The notes: a model not told the origin generated them from the letters alone. A stretch of 64,000 bases of DNA from Panorpa germanica (GCA_963678705.1 OY783221.1:9114001-9178000), one strand, 5' to 3'. Numbered from the stretch's first letter, positions 1 to 12,478 are shown. Translations and numbers: made by a program.

Positions 1-810
1 AATAATGATTTCAATATATCCTAAACTGTGAGCACAAATAAAATGGTCCAGACACTGCGCAATTGCTTATATAATTTTCAGCCGCTAGCTAGCTGTTTTG
101 TTTAGAGGGGACCTGTCATAATTAAGATAAATCACTCACTTGTCAGTGTGGTAGTTAATTCCATGGACATTCATCATATAAGTCCGTCCATAGTTCAGTA
201 TAGTCTGTGTCGAAATGGCGACATTGCGTGTCTACATGACCTTGTGTCGGCCAATCCAATACTGCTGGAACACATTTGTCCTGATATCCAACATATTGAA
301 TAAATTCAGTAAAATCTTAGTTCGCATCGCAGTAGTGCATGATAAGCGTACTTTTAACAATAGCAATCTGACTTTAGAACCCGTACCCCTTTAGCAGATG
401 TGGTAAGGAAAGCAACGGAAACACTATTAATAAATAAGTCAATATCTTTAGAAATAACAGTAAGGCCTGTCGCACACTGCAAGATATAAACATTTCGGAC
501 ATAAATAGGCGGCTAGAACTCTCAAAGCAAGACTTCTGTGTCTTTGCATGTGTTGTGTCACTATACATACATACCACATACCAATACGACAGTACGCCAA
601 GTCAAGTTGGTGGAGTTGTTTTGCACTAACATAATTTATCATAAGAGCAAACTTTTACTTTAATTTTTATCCTCTTGTTCCTGTTTTCATCCCCTTTTGA
701 GACCTACGTAGTGCCCGTATTCGGACGGCAGTATGCGAGTTCATTACATTTACAAGGTTTGAATAGCTAAAGCGTAGTACCGCGTATACGTCCTGCCAAA
801 ATTCACTTAT
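1..810 (-). promoter_or_regulatory. 5' flank of a further CYP9 gene lying off the left edge
   Basis: Positions 1-240 align without gaps near the start codon to the 5' flanks of genes A (from 4944) and B. Shared blocks include the TATA box and the stretch around 160-265. Further blocks at 500-640 match 5445-5560, and 690-800 matches 10590-10730. By this alignment the start codon of the missing gene is about 20 bp left of position 1. No coding sequence of it is in the window. The small ORFs here are not conserved between the copies. Confidence 0.75.
66..73 (-). promoter_or_regulatory. TATA box of the off-window CYP9 copy
   Basis: TATATAAG on the minus strand, in the same context (AATTGC next to it) and at the same alignment column as the TATA boxes of genes A and B. 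Confidence 0.6.
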
Positions 811-1023
811 AGTCCAAATCACGATAGTTCGGCGGCGACTTATACTTCAAATATAGGTTATAAGAGCGATATAAATCTATAATACGATAATGAATTTTAT
901 CTTATTCGTTTCTATATACATTATAGAAAAATAATTGAGTCAATGCCTTTTAGTTATATCGGCAGTTTATACCCCACAACTTGTTTTAAGTATGAGTCGC
1001 CGCCGAACTCTCGTAATTTGAAT
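811..1023. mobile_element. 213-bp palindromic MITE, family 4
   Basis: Long imperfect inverted repeat starting AGTCCAAATCACGA and ending with its complement; the arms share AGTTCGGCGGCGACT. It is absent from the equivalent place in the gene B flank (near 10725), where the host sequence continues uninterrupted, so it inserted after duplication or was lost there. Other copies are at 29096, 45929 and 52232. No coding capacity. Confidence 0.75.
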
Positions 1024-1495
1024 TATAGTTATTTAGCGTTATTGTTATTGAAATTGTTCGGTACGATACGTGTAATGTGGAGGCGCGCCTTTACACTTAA
1101 CTCAAGTGTTTTCAAAACATTGCGTAACCCTCCGTCAATTAGATATAGGTTAATGCAAGTTTAATTATTAAGATTTTAGCCTATATGAATCATTACTTTA
1201 TTATGTAATATTATACAATTTCATAAAATTATTGTTTTGAAGATTCAAATAAATGTCTTATACGAATTAATGTTTTAAAGGTACGTAACTATACAACAGA
1301 TTCATTTCTACAGTACATATAAAAAATTTAAAAGGTTACGTGAGAAAATAATTGAGTTTATTAATGCAGTGAATGCAGTTTATTAATTACCAAATATTAA
1401 GTTATGTTTTATATACAAATTTTCATTAACAATAATCAATTGCGATTGTTTATTTAAAACGCATGTACATTTGCTTTCTATTTTAAATCCTTCTA
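1024..1495. other. 3' flank of gene A
   Basis: Matches the 3' flank of gene B at 5600-6029 over most of its length. The match to the third copy, at 10730-10990, stops near 1290. It holds the poly(A) signal of gene A and no gene. Confidence 0.6.
1449..1454 (-). terminator. poly(A) signal of gene A
   Basis: AATAAA on the minus strand, about 40 bp after the stop codon. It is conserved at 5983-5988 downstream of gene B. Confidence 0.5.
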
Positions 1496-4400
1496 TTATT
1501 TTGCTCTTGGTCTTAACTGTATCCAAAATCCTCTCTCCGAAGTTACTGAGAAATCTTTTTTCAGTTGTAATGGCACTTGCGTTTTCTCACAAACCTCAAA
1601 AGTAAATTCTGATAACAAGTAAAACAGTACTAATTTGGTTTCCATCAGTGCAAATCTTGAACCTGTAGAAATATGGTATCAATAGTGGGAAATGAAATAT
1701 TATAATACATACATGCAAAATAATTGAGTCTTACCTATGCAAATTCTTGGTCCGATTCCAAATGGTATATAAGCTAAAGGGTTAATGTTCCTTTTGTTTT
1801 CATCATTAAATCTTTCGGGTTCAAATTTATCAGGATTTGGGAAATATTGTGGATCTCTTTGAATTGCATAAGTTGGAATTATAACATTAGTGTTTACCTC
1901 AACCTAAAACAATGTTTGAAATGTTAGACAGTAGATAAATTAAATGCCATTCAGTTTTATTGTTTTCTAAGGGACTTACATTCAGGCTAATATTCTGGAC
2001 ATCGTCCTTTAAAACATATGGTTTCACACATACTCTATTGGTAAAATCTGCAGGAGGATGCAGACGTAGTGTTTCTGAAATTTTATTAACTTTATATTTT
2101 CATTTATATATTCAAATTTTGTATTAACAATTTGCTCAATATTCAGATCATTGTAGTTAAATAATTGTAAAATTCATGTAGCAAAACTTCTTTTTGCTTG
2201 TTTATATTACAAATTACAATTGTTTTGGTCAGTATCTTTAAGATTTAACCCATATTATAAAGATACGATATTTTGTATCCTTGTTTACGTAACAGCTACA
2301 TAAAAGTGCATACTAAACCTTACCTGAAATAATCATATCCATGTATTTCATATTATTAATGGTTTCATAGGAAACTTTATCTTCTTCGGCGTTTACTTCG
2401 TCGATTTCGTTTAGCAGTCTTTTCTGTATATCTGGATTAATAGCTAATTCATGTGATAAGAAACACATCAATGTTGATGAAGTATCGAAACCAGCAAATA
2501 AGAAAATAAATGCTTGAGCAGTTATATCTTCATCAGTTAGTTCAAGCTCTAAAAATTTCATGTAAAAGGTTTGAATCTTCGATACAATTTACGCCAGATT
2601 CACAAGCAACATTTATTACAAATAAATTATATTTAATTACTTTTTTTCTGCTGCTCTTTGTTAGCATCATCTGACAAAATTTCTTGTTTTGCTTGCATTA
2701 ATAGGTGAATCATATCCGGTCTTACTATTCCTAGTTTTTCACGTTGTTCAATAGTGCCACTTATTAATTTATGAAAAAATGTTGAAACATCATCGGCTGT
2801 GAACTTTATTTGTAGCAACTATGTAAAAATAATACATTTATTAATTACATTTATTTACTGTTAATAATTACATTGAAAATTTAACGTAACTACTTACATT
2901 ACTTAGTTTAGGCATCAGTGGTATTATCATAAATTTAAGCATAAATAAAATTCCACTGAAATTCGTTGATTTTTTTGCCATTTCATAGAATTCGTTGTTT
3001 CTATCTGTTAAAGAATCTACTTTAATTCCAAAAGCAGCCGTAGCAATGACGTCGTTTGTATAGCGAGTGAATAAATCTTTCATCTCAAATATTTTTGGTT
3101 CTGTAATGAAAATAAATGAGTTGGACAGACAAATGATATGTGATAGAAAACTAAAAATAATGTATAGTATAATAAATAATAATAATACGTCCATCTGGTT
3201 TTTAATCAAAATACAATTTTTATGGATAATTATTAATAGAGAAAAACGGTCCTGCTGGCAAAATATGGCAGCAACTACTTTTACATAAAATTTATTTGCC
3301 TAATTTTTAATCAGTTTTATTCACTTGTTTTGAAGATAATATATAATTCATTTCAAAGAGTGATATGTAAAGAGCTTTAAAAGTTTGGGTTGCCAATTTA
3401 GTGGTAAGCAGGTTAAATTACTTTGTTAAATTTATACGTATTTTTTTTTTTTTTTTTTTTTGTGAATAGAACAGTTTTTTATCATTATTGATTTGTAGTC
3501 GTATTTGTTTCATTACATGACTTTACATGACTTTACTATATTCAGAATGATCAAATCATTCTGTAATCTAACTCTGTAATTAAAAAGTGAAAACTCATCA
3601 TGACTAAATATTATTTAGCTTTTGTTGAATGATAAATATTTACAAATTTTTATATATTTACAATGGAAAGTGTTTTACCGTTTTTCATATCTTTCAATAA
3701 GAATTTCACCATTTGTTCAGCCGAGTCTGCTACTAATATGTACATTGCCTTCATTTTACTTGATGTGAATGCTGGACTAAGTGTATGCCTCATATCTTTC
3801 CATTTCTGACCTGAAATTTTATATAGTAATATAATTTAAATAGAATGAAAGCCTTGAAAGGAATGAAATGGCCATTGAGCTATTATTCGCATTAGAGGTA
3901 GCGAATAGTTTGACTAAGCTTAATGTATTATCAACATTTTCTTGTATTATTAAATAAATAGATTTGTAATTCGAATTGCGGCACTTGTTATAGGTCCTAC
4001 CTCTCAATGAAAAAAGATTATTGCCAAATAAAAAATCATGTTCTTCGTTTCCTATTGGCGGGTGATCCGTAAAATGATCAAAATCTTTGATTGTAACTTG
4101 ACGAATTAAATCCAAATCTCTGATAAGAATATTTGGCTTTGTCATCTCGTAAGAACCTATAAATCTTTAATCAAAATTCAACATTTTTTAAAAGTTTTTG
4201 TTTTTTATTTTAATTTAAGATGGTACGTTTCTTACTTGTTGTTAGGAAAAGCGTTGTACATTTTTTGATAAGTTTCACCAGCATTTTGTTTCTGGAAAAC
4301 TATAGGTCCCAAATTTCCAACAAAGGGCCATGGTTTTGGATGAGGTATTCCAAGTTTTCTGAAAATTAAATGGTTCGTGTTTACTAGTTTCATTAAATTT

Positions 4401-4925
4401 TTGCTTTCTGAATTTTTTGCAATATTCAGTTCAGATTCTTCAATTTATTTAAAATCTACCTCTGGTCTAAAGATTTGATAATAAATGTAATGTTAGGTAA
4501 AAAGTATTACGTTAAGTAATACATGAGTGTGTGACTGTATTTTAGTGGTATTTAATAAAATTTGATAGTATCTGTTTAATAGTAAAAAATTAGCCTATCA
4601 ATTTTTGCAGTTAAAGGCAAATTATTTGTTTAAACTTATCAATAATATAAACAACAACCTTGTTTATCTGCTAGTAATAATGGTAATGAACTAGAAACAA
4701 ACAAATGAATTTATCTATTAAGGTAAATAAACGAAAGATTATAGTTACATACAAATAGTATTACACAATTTCTATAATAGATCTATTTACTTTAAATGTG
4801 TTTATATTTTACACTTACTCAAAATAATTTAGATTTCTGTTAATCCAATAGTATAATGCCACCAGTGATGCTAAAACCCCCAACACAATCTCAGTTATAC
4901 CACAAGCACAAAGAAAACCTTGCAT
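1496..4925 (-). CDS. cytochrome P450, CYP9 family (gene A)
   Basis: Ten exons: 4925-4819, 4358-4236, 4164-4001, 3810-3679, 3100-2898, 2818-2641, 2548-2324, 2074-1980, 1903-1735, 1662-1496. Each join has GT/AG sites and the frame stays open for 520 residues, the usual CYP9 length. Visible parts: hydrophobic N-terminal ER anchor (about residues 9-27), PWPFVGN after the hinge, helix-C W135xxxR139, the CYP9-like [13 protein letters not shown] block in exon 5, I-helix AGFDTS (321-326), ETLR (378-381), PERF (438-441) and heme loop [10 protein letters not shown] with Cys464. As a CYP3-clan monooxygenase it should oxidise lipophilic substrates using NADPH-P450 reductase; the substrate is unknown. It is nearly identical to gene B (one residue differs in exon 7, none in exon 1). 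Automated pipelines usually call such genes P450 9e2-like. Confidence 0.93.
3440..3461 (-). repeat. poly(T) run in gene A intron 4
   Basis: A run of about 20 T in intron 4. This intron is about 300 bp longer in gene A than in gene B, so the run may be the tail of a minus-strand retroposon. No target-site duplication was found. Confidence 0.35.
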
Positions 4926-5008
4926 TTTTACAATAGCTATGACAATAATAATTTAAATTTATCCTAATCTATGAGAGCTAATGCAATGGTCAAGACACTA
5001 CGCAATTG

Positions 5009-5016
5009 CTTATATA
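5009..5016 (-). promoter_or_regulatory. TATA box of gene A
   Basis: TATATAAG on the minus strand, 84 bp upstream of the ATG. The distance is identical in gene B and the motif is conserved in the third flank. Confidence 0.6.
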
Positions 5017-5216
5017 ATTGTCGGCCGCTATCTAGCTTATCTGTTGAGAGGGACCACTCATCATTAAGGTACACGTGCACTTATCAACGTATAAGTTAAT
5101 CCATCATTCATCATATAAGTCCGTCCAAAGTTCAGTATAGTCTATGGCGACATTGCGTGTGTACTTGACCTCGTGTCGGCCAATCCAATACTGCTGAAAC
5201 ACATTTGTCCAAATAT

Positions 5217-5393
5217 AAGCGTCCGCCGGTTTAGGCCGTCCACACAAAATTCTATAGGGTCACGAAACACGGCTCGACTACCAGTTTAGTTTCGTTAGAG
5301 GCGTGTGTTTTCTCTCACTCGTATCCATTTTCATTCGATTCGGGCAGATTCGGGGCTAAGGTTTGCAGTTAGTCGCCTCATGTACGGAGGGCC
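5217..5393. other. Insertion specific to the gene A 5' flank
   Basis: Relatively G+C-rich segment (it contains GCCGGTTTAGGCC and CACGGCTCGACT) interrupting the alignment to 270-330. ATAT-like sequence flanks both ends. It may be a short mobile element or a retained ancestral segment; no family was recognised. Confidence 0.4.
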
Positions 5394-5982
5394 TTATATT
5401 AAAAAAATCAATAAAATCTTAGTTCGGATGTAAATCGGAATATCTGTGTTCTTACATGGGCTGTGTCATAATACACACAACACATACCACGTACCGATAC
5501 GACAGTACGCCAAGTCAACTTGGTGGTGTTGTTTTGCACTAACATAATTTATCATAAAAGTAATAATAATATTCGCTTCCAGTATGATTCTAGTATTCTT
5601 ATTGAAATTGTTCGATACGATACGTGAAATGTGGAGACGCGCCTTTACACTTATCTCAAGTTTTTTTAAAACATTACGTAACCCTCCGTCAATTAGATAT
5701 AGGTTAATGCAAGTTTAATTATTAAGATTGTAGGCTGTATGAATGATTACTTTATTATGTAATATTAAACAATTTCATAAAATTATTGTTTTGGAGATTC
5801 AAATAAATGTCTTATACGAATTAATGTTTTAAAGGTACGTAACTATACAACAGATTCATTTCTACAGTACATATAAAAAATTTAAAAAGTTACGTGATAC
5901 AATAATGGAGTTTATTAATGCAGTGAATGCAGTTTATTAATTACCAAATTACAAAATATTAAGTTATGATTAATTGCAATTG

Positions 5983-5988
5983 TTTATT
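5983..5988 (-). terminator. poly(A) signal of gene B
   Basis: AATAAA on the minus strand, about 42 bp after the stop, in the same context as gene A. Confidence 0.5.
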
Positions 5989-6029
5989 TATAACGCATGT
6001 ACATTTGCTTTCTATTTTAAATCCTTTTA

Positions 6030-9000
6030 TTATTTTGCTCTTGGTCTTAACTGTATCCAAAATCCTCTGTCCGAAGTTACTGAGAAATCTTTTTTCAGTT
6101 GTAGTGGCACTTGCGTTTTCTCACAAACCTCAAAAGTAAATTCTGATAACAAGTAAAACAGTACTAATTTGGTTTCCATCAGTGCAAATCTTGACCCTGT
6201 AGAAATATGTTATCAATAGTTTGAAAAATGAAATATTATAATGTGTACATGCAAAATAATTAAGTCTTACCTATGCAAATTCTTGGTCCGATACCAAATG
6301 GTATATAAGCTAAAGGATTAATGTTCCTTTTGTTTTCATCATTAAATCTTTCAGGATCAAATTTATCAGGATTTGGGAAATATTGCGGATCTCTTTGAAT
6401 TGCATAAGTTGGAATTATAACATTAGTGTTTACCTCAACCTAAAACAATGTTTTAAGTGTTAGACAGTTGATAAATTAAAGCAATTCAGTTTTGTTGTTT
6501 TATGAGGGACTTACATTCAAGCTAATATTCTGGACATCGTCCTTTAAAACATATGGTTTCACACATACTCTATTGGTAAAATCTGCAGGTGGATGCAGAC
6601 GTAGTGTTTCTGAAATTTTATTAACTTTATATTTTCATTTATATATTCAAATTTTGTATTAACAATTTGCGCAATATTCTGATCATTGTAGTTAAATAAT
6701 TGCAAAATTCATGTAGCAAAACTTCTTCTTGTTTGTTTATATTACAAATTACAATTGATTTGGTTAGTAGAGTAAGTCTTTAAGATTTAACCTATGTTGT
6801 AAATATACGATATTTTGTATCTTTGTTTACGTAACAGCTACATAAAAGTGAATACTAAACCTTACCTGAAATAATCATATCCATGTATTTCATATTATTA
6901 ATGGTTTCATAGGAAACTTTATCTTCTTCAGCCTTTACTTCATCGATTTCGTTTAGCAGTCTTTTCTGTATATCTGGATTAATAGCTAATTCATGTGATA
7001 AGAAACACATCAATGTTGATGAAGTATCGAAACCAGCAAATAAGAAAATAAATGCTTGGGCAGTTATATCTTCATCAGTTAGTTCAAGCTCTAAAAATTT
7101 CATGTAAAAGGTTTGAATCTTCGATACAATTTACACCTGATTAACAAGGAATATTTATTACAAATAAATTATATTTAATTACTTTTTTTCTGCTGTGACT
7201 CTTTATTAGCATCATCTGACAACGTTCCTTGTTTTGCTTGCATTAATAGGTGAATCATATCCGGTCTTACTATTCCTAGTTTTTCACGTTGTTCAATAGT
7301 GCCAATTATTAATTTTTGGAAAAATGTTGAAACATCATCGGCGGTGAACTTTACTTGTAGTAACTTTGAAAAAATATTTATCAATTACAATTATTGACAA
7401 AATTTCTGTATAATGTAGAAAATTTAGTGTAACTACTTACTTTAGCTAATTTAGGCATTAGTGGTACTAGTAAAAATTTAAGCGTAAATAAAATTCCACT
7501 GGTATCGGTTGATTTTTTTGCCATTTCGTAGAATTCGTTGTTTCTATCTGTTAAAGAATCTACTTTAATTCCAAAAGCAGCCGTAGCAATGACGTCGTTT
7601 GTATAGCGAGTGAATAAATCTTTTATCTCAAATATTTTTGATTCTGTAATGAGAGCAAAGGAGGATTAGACAGAAAAAATGTTATCTTGTAGAAAAGGAA
7701 CATATCAATTTCAGATTTAGGTTTCTGCATATGTATTCAGAACATGACTTTACGATATTCAGAATTGTCAAATCACCCTATAATTAAAAACTGAAACTCA
7801 TCCTGACACAAATATTATTTTAGTAAATAAGATAATTGAGCCACGTTTGTTTTTGTTGCATGATAAATATTTACTAATCTAATTGTGCAATTTTTTTAAA
7901 TATTTTGCAAAGTGTTTTACCGTTTTTCATGTCTTTCAATAAGAATTTCGCCATTTGTTCAGCCGAGTCTGCTACTAATATGTACATTGCCTTCATTTTA
8001 CTTGATGTAAAGGCTGGACTAAGTGTATGCCTCATATCTTTCCATTTCTGACCTGAAATTTTATATATTAATATAATTTAAATAGAATGAAAGGCTTGAA
8101 AGGAATAAAATGGGCCCTTGTGCCATTATTTGCATTATGATTGAGAAACCGAAATTTATAACAGCAGTAGCCATGAATAGATCATTCTTGTTGTCGGGAT
8201 ACAAAGTATAAGAAGAAGCAGAATAATGTTAGGGGCGATAAAAGGCTACGTGCCTAGGAAGTACGAGAAATTATATATAAGATAATATATAATAAGTTAA
8301 AAATGTTCCTAATTTTAATAGACAAATGCGTCTTAAAATTAAGGACCGGTTATTAATTTTTTTTAAGATACAGTTTTGTCTGAATTTTTTAAAGAATTCT
8401 TTGAAAATGCACTGTATATGTTATGAAAATTTATATACCTCGATCTGAATCTTTTTAAATACCTGGTTCTAAATATGCTTTAAAACAGTTTTAAAAATGT
8501 ATAAAGTTTTTTGAGAGTTGATATCGAATAGTGACACGAAGCTTAATATATTTTCAAATTTTTCTTAAACTATTATATAAAAAAATTCATAATTCAAATT
8601 GCGGCATTTGTAAAAGGTCATACCTCTCAATGAAAAAAGATTTTTGCCAAATAAATCATGTTCTTCATTTCCAATTGGCGGGTGATCCATAAAATGATCA
8701 AAATCTTTGACTGTAATTTGACGAAGTAAATCCAAATCTCTGATAAGAATATTTGGCTTTGTGAAGTCGTAAATACCTATAAATCTTTAAACAAAAATTT
8801 TAATTTTTAAAGTTTTTGTTGTTTATTTTAATTTAAGATGGATGGTACATTTCTTACTTGTTGTTAGGAAAAGCGTTGTACATTTTTTGATAAGTTTCAC
8901 CAGCATTTTGTTTCTGTAAAACTATATGCCCCAAATTTCCAACAAAGGGCCATGGCTTTGGATGAGGTATTCCACGTTTTCTGAAAATTAAATGGTTACT

Positions 9001-10352
9001 AGTGTTACTAGTTTGATTAAATTTTTGCTTTCTGATTTTGAAAACTGAGGTACTATTTTTTCAATTTATTTTAAATCTACCTCTGGTCTAAAGACTTGAT
9101 AATAAATGTTCTCAATATCCGCGAAACACAGTTCAGGTTAATATTTTCGACATAACTTTACGTTTTGGGCCTTAATAAAGCTTTCTATAGACGACATAGT
9201 AGTCGAGAGCATTGATGCTTGACTCTGACTACTATGTCTCCGGGTTCGATCCCCGGGCCAGAGTTATTTTCTGGGTTTGGTAACAATCAGATTTAATTGG
9301 TTATGTGCAACCATAATCATGAATATGAAAAAAGAAAAATACGATAACAAAAAGAAATATTTGATAAAGAAAATAGACAGAGGAATTAAAAATAAAAAAG
9401 GAAAAAGAAGGAAAACAGCTTTATAAAAAGAAAGGGATTCTAGTTGAAAGAACAGAAGAGTAGAAGTATACAATTGGTAGACAAAGAAAAATGCTATTAG
9501 AAGAAAGGATTAGAGAATACAATGGGTGTCATGATAATGAAGGCGATGTATCAGATCGTGATGCAGTTATAGTTGAAATAGAGAAAGATGGATAATGGAA
9601 GAAACAACGATTGAAGAATTTGAAATAGAATGGTGAAATAAGCTGATAGAAAATAACAAAATATAAATTGTATAGATTATGTCTTATAAAATGTTGATAA
9701 ATGTAATACATTAGTTTATATTAGTTTAAGTGCTAATAACTATCAATTGTTGATGCACTATAAATAAATATAAAAAAAAAAAGCTTTCTATGTAATGTTA
9801 TGTAATGTTACAAACTAAATTAATGCTTTTGCATTTATTTAATGGTAAAACAACAAAATTATAAATGTAATGTTAGGTAAAAAGTGTTACGTTAAGTAAT
9901 ACATGAATGTACGTTCTGTGTTTTAGTGGTATTTTATAAAATTTGATAATATCTGTTTAATAGTAAAAATTAGCCTATCAATTTTTATAGTTGAATACAA
10001 AATCCTAACGCAATATTATTTTTTCCTATTTGTTTAAACTATATCATTATTTTTAACTTTGCTTATCAATAATATAAACAACAACTTTGTTTATCTGCTA
10101 GTAATAATGGTAATGAACTAGAAACAAAGAAATGAATTTATCTATTAAGGTAAATAAACGAAAGATTATAGTAACATACAAATAGTATTACACAATTTCT
10201 ATAATAGATCTATTTACTTTAAATGTGTTTATATTTTACACTTACTCAAAATAATTAAGATTTCTGTTAATCCAATAGTATAATGCCACCAGTGATGCTA
10301 AAACCCCCAACACAATCTCAGTTATACCACAAGCACAAAGAAAACCTTGCAT
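6030..10352 (-). CDS. cytochrome P450, CYP9 family (gene B, tandem duplicate of A)
   Basis: Ten exons: 10352-10246, 8980-8858, 8784-8624, 8052-7921, 7643-7441, 7363-7183, 7090-6866, 6609-6515, 6439-6271, 6196-6030. All joins are GT/AG and give 520 residues. Exon 3 is one codon shorter and exon 6 one codon longer than in gene A. Motifs: W134xxxR138, AGFDTS (321-326), ETLR (378-381), PERF and the heme loop around Cys464. In exon 3 the block that reads DHFTDH in the other four genes reads DHFMDH here. Role as for gene A: ER-anchored CYP3-clan monooxygenase, substrate unknown. Introns 1 and 3 are enlarged by insertions (1265 and 571 bp against 460 and 190 bp in A). No frameshift or stop was seen, so it is probably functional. 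Confidence 0.93.
8128..8510. mobile_element. Insertion in gene B intron 3 containing a retroposon tail
   Basis: Gene A lacks about 380 bp found here. Positions 8145-8265 closely match the retroposon at 19362-19488; both share a block reading GGGGCGATAAAAGGCTACG. The rest of the segment is A+T-rich and unassigned, and no clear target-site duplication was seen. Confidence 0.55.
9189..9780 (+). mobile_element. tRNA-headed retroposon (SINE-like) in gene B intron 1
   Basis: Flanked by an 11-bp direct repeat AAGCTTTCTAT (9178-9188 and 9781-9791). It starts with a tRNA-like head in which a B-box-like GGTTCGATCCC lies near 9243, and ends with AAATAAATAT plus a run of A. The A-rich middle has a short ORF-like stretch interrupted by stops. 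A related sequence is at 58560-58735. It is absent from gene A intron 1, so it is younger than the A/B split or was lost in A. Confidence 0.75.
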
Positions 10353-10990
10353 TTTTACAATATCTATGAAAATAATAATTTAAATTTATCCTAATCTATG
10401 AGAGCTAATGCAATGGTCAAGACACTACGCAATTGCTTATATAATTGTCGTCCGTTATCTAGCTTATCTGTTGAGAGGGACCACTCATCATTAAGGTACA
10501 CGTGCACTTATCAGCGTGGTAGTTACTCCATCATTCATCATTTGCACTCAGTGTATTCGTTTGGTGAAAATTCGCTGGTATTCGCTTTTACTATGAGAGC
10601 TACGTAACGCCCGTATTCGGACGGCTTTGCCGCTTGCAGTGTGCGAGGCTTCATTTCATTTACAGAGTTCGAATAGGTAAAGCGTAGTACCGTAGTATAA
10701 ATCCGGCCAAAACTCGCTATTAGTTATTTAGCGCTATTGTTATTGAAATCGTTCGATACGATGCGTGAAATGACTACCATGGTGATCTGTGGAGACGCGC
10801 CTTTACACTTAACTCAAGTGTTTTCAAAACATTACGTAACCCTCCTTCAATTAGATATAGGTTAATGCAAGTTTAATTATAACGGATGTAGACTATATGA
10901 ATGATTGATTTATTACGTAATATTATACAGTTTCATAAAATTATTGTTTTGAAGATTCAAATAAATATCTTAAACGAATTAATGTGTTAA
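10353..10990 (-). promoter_or_regulatory. 5' flank of gene B and outer end of the duplication
   Basis: Homologous to 1-1290 and 4926-5850. It includes the uninterrupted version of the site where the family 4 MITE sits at 811. Similarity to the other units stops near 10990. Confidence 0.65.
10436..10443 (-). promoter_or_regulatory. TATA box of gene B
   Basis: TATATAAG on the minus strand, 84 bp upstream of the ATG, as in gene A. Confidence 0.6.
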
Positions 10991-12478
10991 ACGGCAAAGT
11001 AATATTTAGGTCAAACTGCTCTTTTTTTGAATTCGATTCCGAAACAGTAGTTTATTATTTGGGTTTCGTTTAATTAGTTTGTAATTTTTTTTTAAGTTAT
11101 ATTAATATATGTCTAGAGTCTTTTTCTTTCTTTTAAACAAAAAATATATATTTTTTAATCTCTGTATCTTGAAAAACGACAGTTTCAAGGATGCAATGTA
11201 CTAGACCTGTTTATAAAACATTATCAGTACATAAAAAAAAAAATTGTGTAGGTCTTGTAAGTTTGAACCTATATACAGGGTGAGGCAGTGAAACGGCACG
11301 ATTTAAAAAAAAGACAAAAATTAGAGATTGAACAAAAGTTGATTTATTTAAACAAAAATAAAATGTACAATAGTGGACCACCGCTCCATGGCTACTAACA
11401 TTTCCAGCTGTCTAGACGCCCAAGGTCAAGTCCCCCACCACCTTTACTCCTCACCAATCTCTAAAGTGTTTTTTAATATTAAACCAATGTCATTTGAAAG
11501 TTAATGAAAAACAGAAAATATTTTGTCTTAAATCTCTGTTTGACGCTTAATTTTGAACCTTGTTTTTGACGACATAGAATTAGTATTGAAGTCTGTAGAA
11601 TAATAAGTAAGGGATTTTATTTGGTCTTATTTACCTTTATAATATGAAAACGTAATGTGCTTAAGAGAATTGTAAATAAATGTGTCGATTGATTGAACTG
11701 TTATATACCTAAACCTCGATTCACAGTGCAGATACGTTCCAAATTGCTACAGACAACATATGAAACCTAATCCTAAACAAATATAATTTAATGTTCATTA
11801 CATTAATTATCGGGATATTATCGAATACTCTATATATTTTTAAGTCTTAAGCGTAAGTTTGAGAACCATAATAGAAATAAGAATCTTAGAAATATTACCA
11901 GTAATATAAAAATTGGAATTTAACTAGAAAATATAGCAATATTAATTTTCAAAACTTATTTTTGCGGTTCCAACTCATTAAAAGTCGGTGGAAGAAAGCT
12001 TAAAATGTAGATACGTTATTCATCTAACTAATTGCAGCTTTAGATTTTGATTCGCGTTTATAGTTACTTACATAAAACGATTTAAACATAAAGAAACATG
12101 GTTTTTTTTGATAATATTTAACCTGCTGTATAGTATCGCCATCTATATTTCGCGAGAAAAAATGGCCAAGTATCGTTTCACCTTAAACTCTGATATCTTT
12201 ACTACTTTATTACATTTACAATATTACTTTAAGACATTGTAAAAATGTGAAATATTTTCTTAAATTTTATTATTACAAAAAAAGACTATTTGTACTTCTT
12301 TGTGAACCGTGTTACTTTGAATCGGTGTACAAAAAATCCGTGTTAATCGAGGGTTAAATGTACATCTTTTTCATAAAACAGTTTTTATGAATTATGATCT
12401 GTTTAATGATAATCATATTCTTTATATTTATCTTCTATTATATTGCGACTTATTAAAATAATTGTAATTGTGATTCGT
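10991..12478. other. Intergenic A+T-rich DNA
   Basis: No gene recognised. A short G+C-richer piece at 11272-11460 starts with ACAGGGTGAGGCAG, a style seen at ends of some insect DNA transposons, but no partner end was found. If the relic at 12479 was once a full gene, its 3' exons should have lain here; I could not recognise them. Confidence 0.4.

Larger units (their letters stand above)
4926..5850 (-). promoter_or_regulatory. 5' flank of gene A, up to the duplication junction
   Basis: Shared with the flanks at 1-810 and 10353-10990. It contains a TATA box 84 bp before the start codon and a segment of about 180 bp (5217-5393) not seen in the copy at 1-810. From about 5700 the sequence becomes the 3' flank of gene B. 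Confidence 0.6.

Noticed and set aside
943..1164. Plus-strand 73-codon frame shared in part with other copies
   Set aside because: It overlaps the family 4 MITE and a non-coding flank; the frame is not kept in the homologous flanks at 5600 and 10740.
9189..9262. Possible true tRNA gene
   Set aside because: Only a B-box-like segment is convincing. No proper cloverleaf could be drawn by eye, and the sequence continues into a retroposon body with target duplications.
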